Assembly (NCBI GenBank): GCA_021298245.1
Contig: JAJTDZ010000010.1
Coordinates: 1 to 33,343, forward strand
DNA length: 33,343 bases
From: Algoriphagus sp.
GTDB lineage: Bacteria > Bacteroidota > Bacteroidia > Cytophagales > Cyclobacteriaceae
Direction of reading: 5' to 3'
The notes under the pieces are model-generated. The model made no database searches. It saw only the letters and a program-made list of their open reading frames with translations, and was not told where the DNA came from. Position 1 is the stretch's first letter, and each line of letters opens with the position of its first letter. This document shows positions 31,020-33,343 of this stretch, piece after piece. Made by a program: the position numbers and the translations under genes.

Positions 31020-33107
31020 TCAATTAAAATAAACCCTCAGCACCAAGGAGGTGTCCGTTTGGTGCTTGCCGTCTATGGCCTGTGCTCCAGAACTGATGCG
31101 GTCTCGATCTAGGTAAGATGTCCTAGCCCAGCGAAAATAGATGTTGACCTGGTCGCCTAATTTATAGTTAAGGAGGAGGTACTTTCGAGTGCCTCTGCCA
31201 AAGAAGGAGGGGATAGAAAAGGTGCTCCAAACATTTTTTTCTACAGCATACAAACGGTTATCGTAAGTGGGGGCATCAAAAAGTGCTACTCTTCCGCTCA
31301 ATTGCCATTTATTTCGTTCTAGTGTCGCCTCTTGCACCATCATCCAACCTTGGGTACGATGGCTAGGGAGCTGGACCTGGTTCCAAAGCATGCGGGAGCA
31401 AAGTCGAAGGTGGGGGAGTGCTTGAATTTCAACAAAGGCGCTGAGGTTGGTTTTGGTGATTGGAGCGAGAAGGTAGGGAGTGGAAGGAAGTCCCTCGTCT
31501 GCTAAATTTCTCTCTTTTTGCTCTTTTCGAAATTGCAGGGTGCTGACTACCTGTTTGTTGGGTTGGAAAGTGAGGTTGATCATCATTTCCTTTCCTTTTG
31601 AGGGAGCATAGACGCGGTATTTCAACCAAGGAAAAGAAAATTGATCGTAATAGGCATTGATTTTTAGATGGGGCAGGGGTTTGAGTTGTAGGCCTACATA
31701 AATTCCCTTCTCGTTGACTGGCCTAGCATTTTCTGAAAATGCGGTACTGTAAAAGCTATGAAAATTCCTGTCGTAATTTCTCCAAAGAAAGGAGAAATCC
31801 ACGTTTTTATGAAGGCTACTCACCCAACCTATGACCCTTCCTTGTCCCAAGCTTTTTGACATGGCCCATTCCCCGAAGAAGTTAAAATTTTTCCATAAAT
31901 AATGGGTATACACACTATGGACCTGGTTGGTTTGGCCCTGAAACTCAAAGGTATTGTAGAGATTGGGCTCTTTTTTTACTGGAAAATTGAATTGGGTGTA
32001 TAGGCTATTCCATCCTAAGGACCAGGTTTCTTTCTTTGGGGTATACTGGACGTTCCAGCCCAGGGAAGTTTCTTGGAGTTGGTGTTTGCGAGCAAGTTCA
32101 CTGCTGGTCCGGTGCATTCCGCTGGAAGAAAATCCGGTGAAGAATGCCTCCTGGCCTGGGATACCCTCGGAGGCACTTTGCACCTTGCCGTCTCTAGGCG
32201 AGGAAGAAAGCAGGATAGAAGTATTCCATCTTTGCAACTGTCTGCTCATTGCTATCCCTCTAAAAAATCCTGATTCTAGGCTTGCGGTGTACGGCCTCAA
32301 GCCAAGACTACTTCTCCGAATTGAGGTGATGGTTTCGGATCCTTTTCCAAAGTGATATCCAGCTCCAAAAACCAAGCCTTGACCAAAACTCGCTTGGTAA
32401 TCCCCTAGGGTGATGGTTTTCCATTTACCCAGCTGGTATCTGGTGAAGTGAAAGGAGGTAAAATCAGCGCCGTATTGCTTGGTCTTTGGGTTCCAGTTTA
32501 TTTGTTCGCCAGGATCTTTTTCCAGCAGCAAACCTAGGCTGAAGTCTTTGGGGTGTTGTATTCGAAATTTGAGAAAAAAGTCGCTGGGACTGCCCAGATA
32601 CTTCCCTGGAGGTAGGCTTGCTGAGGTATCTCTATTCGCATAGCCTTGCCTATTTTCCCAGGTTTGCCTGTGTCTTAGCAGGAGGTAGGCATTTTCTTCC
32701 TCCAGGAGCCTAGTTAAAAATGGTTTGATCTTTTTTCCATCCTCTTCTGTGCGAAGAAATGGTAGGAGAAGCTCAATGGTGTCTGGATCAAAACCAGGAA
32801 TCGCTTGAAGTTCATAGAGGGAGAGAAGTCTCCCGTTTTCCAATTTATACGCTTGAATCGCCTGGACTTGACTGGGCGATAGCAAGTAAGTAGCTAGCAG
32901 TTCTTCTGTGCTGGCTTGATTCAGGTCTATGGGATTTTGGTACAGCTCAAAAAATACTTCAGCCAGCTGCTCTCGATCCAATTCCTCTTCTTGAAGAGAA
33001 AATAGGCGTTCGATCACCTGTTCTATAGTGGATCCTGAGATGGTTTTTTGCTGTGCTGTTGCATCAAAACAGCAAAGGATACCAAAGGCCAACAGCCAGC
33101 ACCTCAT
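31020..33107 (-). CDS. Helix-hairpin-helix domain plus beta-barrel outer-membrane protein
   Basis: The 695-residue protein has a signal peptide (MRCWLLAFGILCCFDATAQQ). A helical N-terminal region of about 100 residues contains ComEA-like helix-hairpin-helix motifs (PIDLNQASTEELLATYLLSPSQVQAI, LSLYELQAIPGFDPDTIELLLP). The remaining ~550 residues alternate polar and aromatic residues with many short strands (GDYQASFGQGLVFGAGYHFG, YFRWARTSYLDRD) and end in DTSLVLRVYFN, as in an outer-membrane beta-barrel. The N-terminal HhH would face the periplasm. DNA binding is possible but unproven. ATG 33107 follows the upstream gene stop after three bases; a GTG at 33110 adds one residue. Confidence 0.85.
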   Translation of the reverse strand: MRCWLLAFGILCCFDATAQQKTISGSTIEQVIERLFSLQEEELDREQLAEVFFELYQNPIDLNQASTEELLATYLLSPSQVQAIQAYKLENGRLLSLYELQAIPGFDPDTIELLLPFLRTEEDGKKIKPFLTRLLEEENAYLLLRHRQTWENRQGYANRDTSASLPPGKYLGSPSDFFLKFRIQHPKDFSLGLLLEKDPGEQINWNPKTKQYGADFTSFHFTRYQLGKWKTITLGDYQASFGQGLVFGAGYHFGKGSETITSIRRSSLGLRPYTASLESGFFRGIAMSRQLQRWNTSILLSSSPRDGKVQSASEGIPGQEAFFTGFSSSGMHRTSSELARKHQLQETSLGWNVQYTPKKETWSLGWNSLYTQFNFPVKKEPNLYNTFEFQGQTNQVHSVYTHYLWKNFNFFGEWAMSKSLGQGRVIGWVSSLHKNVDFSFLWRNYDRNFHSFYSTAFSENARPVNEKGIYVGLQLKPLPHLKINAYYDQFSFPWLKYRVYAPSKGKEMMINLTFQPNKQVVSTLQFRKEQKERNLADEGLPSTPYLLAPITKTNLSAFVEIQALPHLRLCSRMLWNQVQLPSHRTQGWMMVQEATLERNKWQLSGRVALFDAPTYDNRLYAVEKNVWSTFSIPSFFGRGTRKYLLLNYKLGDQVNIYFRWARTSYLDRDRISSGAQAIDGKHQTDTSLVLRVYFN

Positions 33108-33110
33108 CAC

Positions 33111-33343
33111 TCAAAATTCAAGGAATAAGGATATATGATGACTTCTTCCCAAGACACTGGTTTGACCAAAGGCATAATCCGCTCCAAAGGAAGATTTTCT
33201 AATCCCGAGTCCAAAGTTGATTCGCGCAGGATTACTTTGCATCCCCGTTCGTAGCAGGAGCCATTCTCCAAGCGTGTACTGCACACCGGCCTTGAAAAGT
33301 GGGGGAGTTGACAGTTCTTTCTCTACTTCTGAATGAATTTCTA
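33111..33343 (-). CDS. C-terminus of a PorV/PorQ-like outer-membrane barrel protein (partial)
   Basis: Only the last 76 residues are in the window; the N-terminus lies beyond it. The sequence reads AGVQYTLGEWLLLRTGMQ then NPARINFGLGIRKSSFGADYAF and ends GRSHHISLFLEF, with alternating strands and a terminal Phe. The pattern YAF...LG.SH.ISL...F is typical of the C-terminal strands of PorV/PorQ/FadL-like proteins of Bacteroidota. Its TGA is three bases before the HhH-barrel gene, so the two are co-transcribed. Confidence 0.6.
   Translation of the reverse strand, partial: EIHSEVEKELSTPPLFKAGVQYTLGEWLLLRTGMQSNPARINFGLGIRKSSFGADYAFGQTSVLGRSHHISLFLEF

Noticed and set aside
31963..32355. 130-residue plus-strand ORF
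   Set aside because: Antisense to the HhH-barrel gene, no recognisable domain or start signal.
1..33343. CRISPR array that would accompany cas6
   Set aside because: No set of identical 25-40 base repeats with regular unique spacers was found by eye on either strand.

Overview
The window looks like ordinary chromosome of a Bacteroidota bacterium, most likely order Cytophagales and close to the Algoriphagus/Cyclobacteriaceae group (genus level is inference). The grounds are: a type IX secretion Plug protein, a PUR-domain protein of the former DUF3276 family, a Lacal_2735-type micro-protein, a PorV/PorQ-like barrel C-terminus, many signal peptides and lipoproteins ending in ...SQ or ...SC, few Shine-Dalgarno sites, and several promoters of the Bacteroidota form TTTG-N20/21-TAnnTTTG. 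No rRNA, tRNA, insertion sequence, integrase, prophage gene or CRISPR array was seen. The density is about one gene per 1.1 kb.

Layout. 1-2052: a partial ROK regulator faces a cupin sugar-phosphate isomerase-like gene, followed by a 55-residue micro-gene on the other strand. 2093-7129 (minus): a MORN-repeat protein, an unknown protein abutting fabH, the abasic-site protein SRAP, and a YheT hydrolase. 7243-11632 (plus): pyruvate dehydrogenase E2, hslV, and a two-gene operon of a TetR-type regulator and an AarF/UbiB kinase. 11678-16159: a GSDH-family lipoprotein (minus), then an ABC-F ATPase and T9SS Plug (plus). 16158-19808 (minus): PUR protein, AI-2E-type permease, the ATPase YchF and a stand-alone Cas6-family protein closed by a strong terminator. 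20138-25337: a ferredoxin divergent from an acyl-CoA reductase, then aconitase and an OprP/O-type porin. 25350-33343 (minus): a TPR lipoprotein, M3 peptidase, a large zinc metalloprotease, a helix-hairpin-helix/beta-barrel protein and the end of a PorV-like barrel.

Most genes are housekeeping (TCA entry, fatty-acid initiation, proteolysis, translation factors) or cell-envelope genes. The feature that does not fit is the cas6 homologue: it has no array and no other cas gene, lies behind ychF in a run that also holds a nucleic-acid-binding PUR protein, and has a good promoter of its own overlapping the ychF stop codon. It is the best candidate here for an undescribed role, perhaps processing of non-CRISPR RNA. 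Second-tier points are the HhH plus beta-barrel protein paired with a PorV-like barrel, the unknown gene fused in expression to fabH, and two genes whose -7 promoter element ends four bases before the ATG, suggesting leaderless mRNAs.

Several starts were moved from the longest possible ORF: fabH, the AI-2E permease, Plug, the M3 peptidase, the HhH protein and the cupin gene. cas6 starts with GTG and the PUR gene apparently with TTG.
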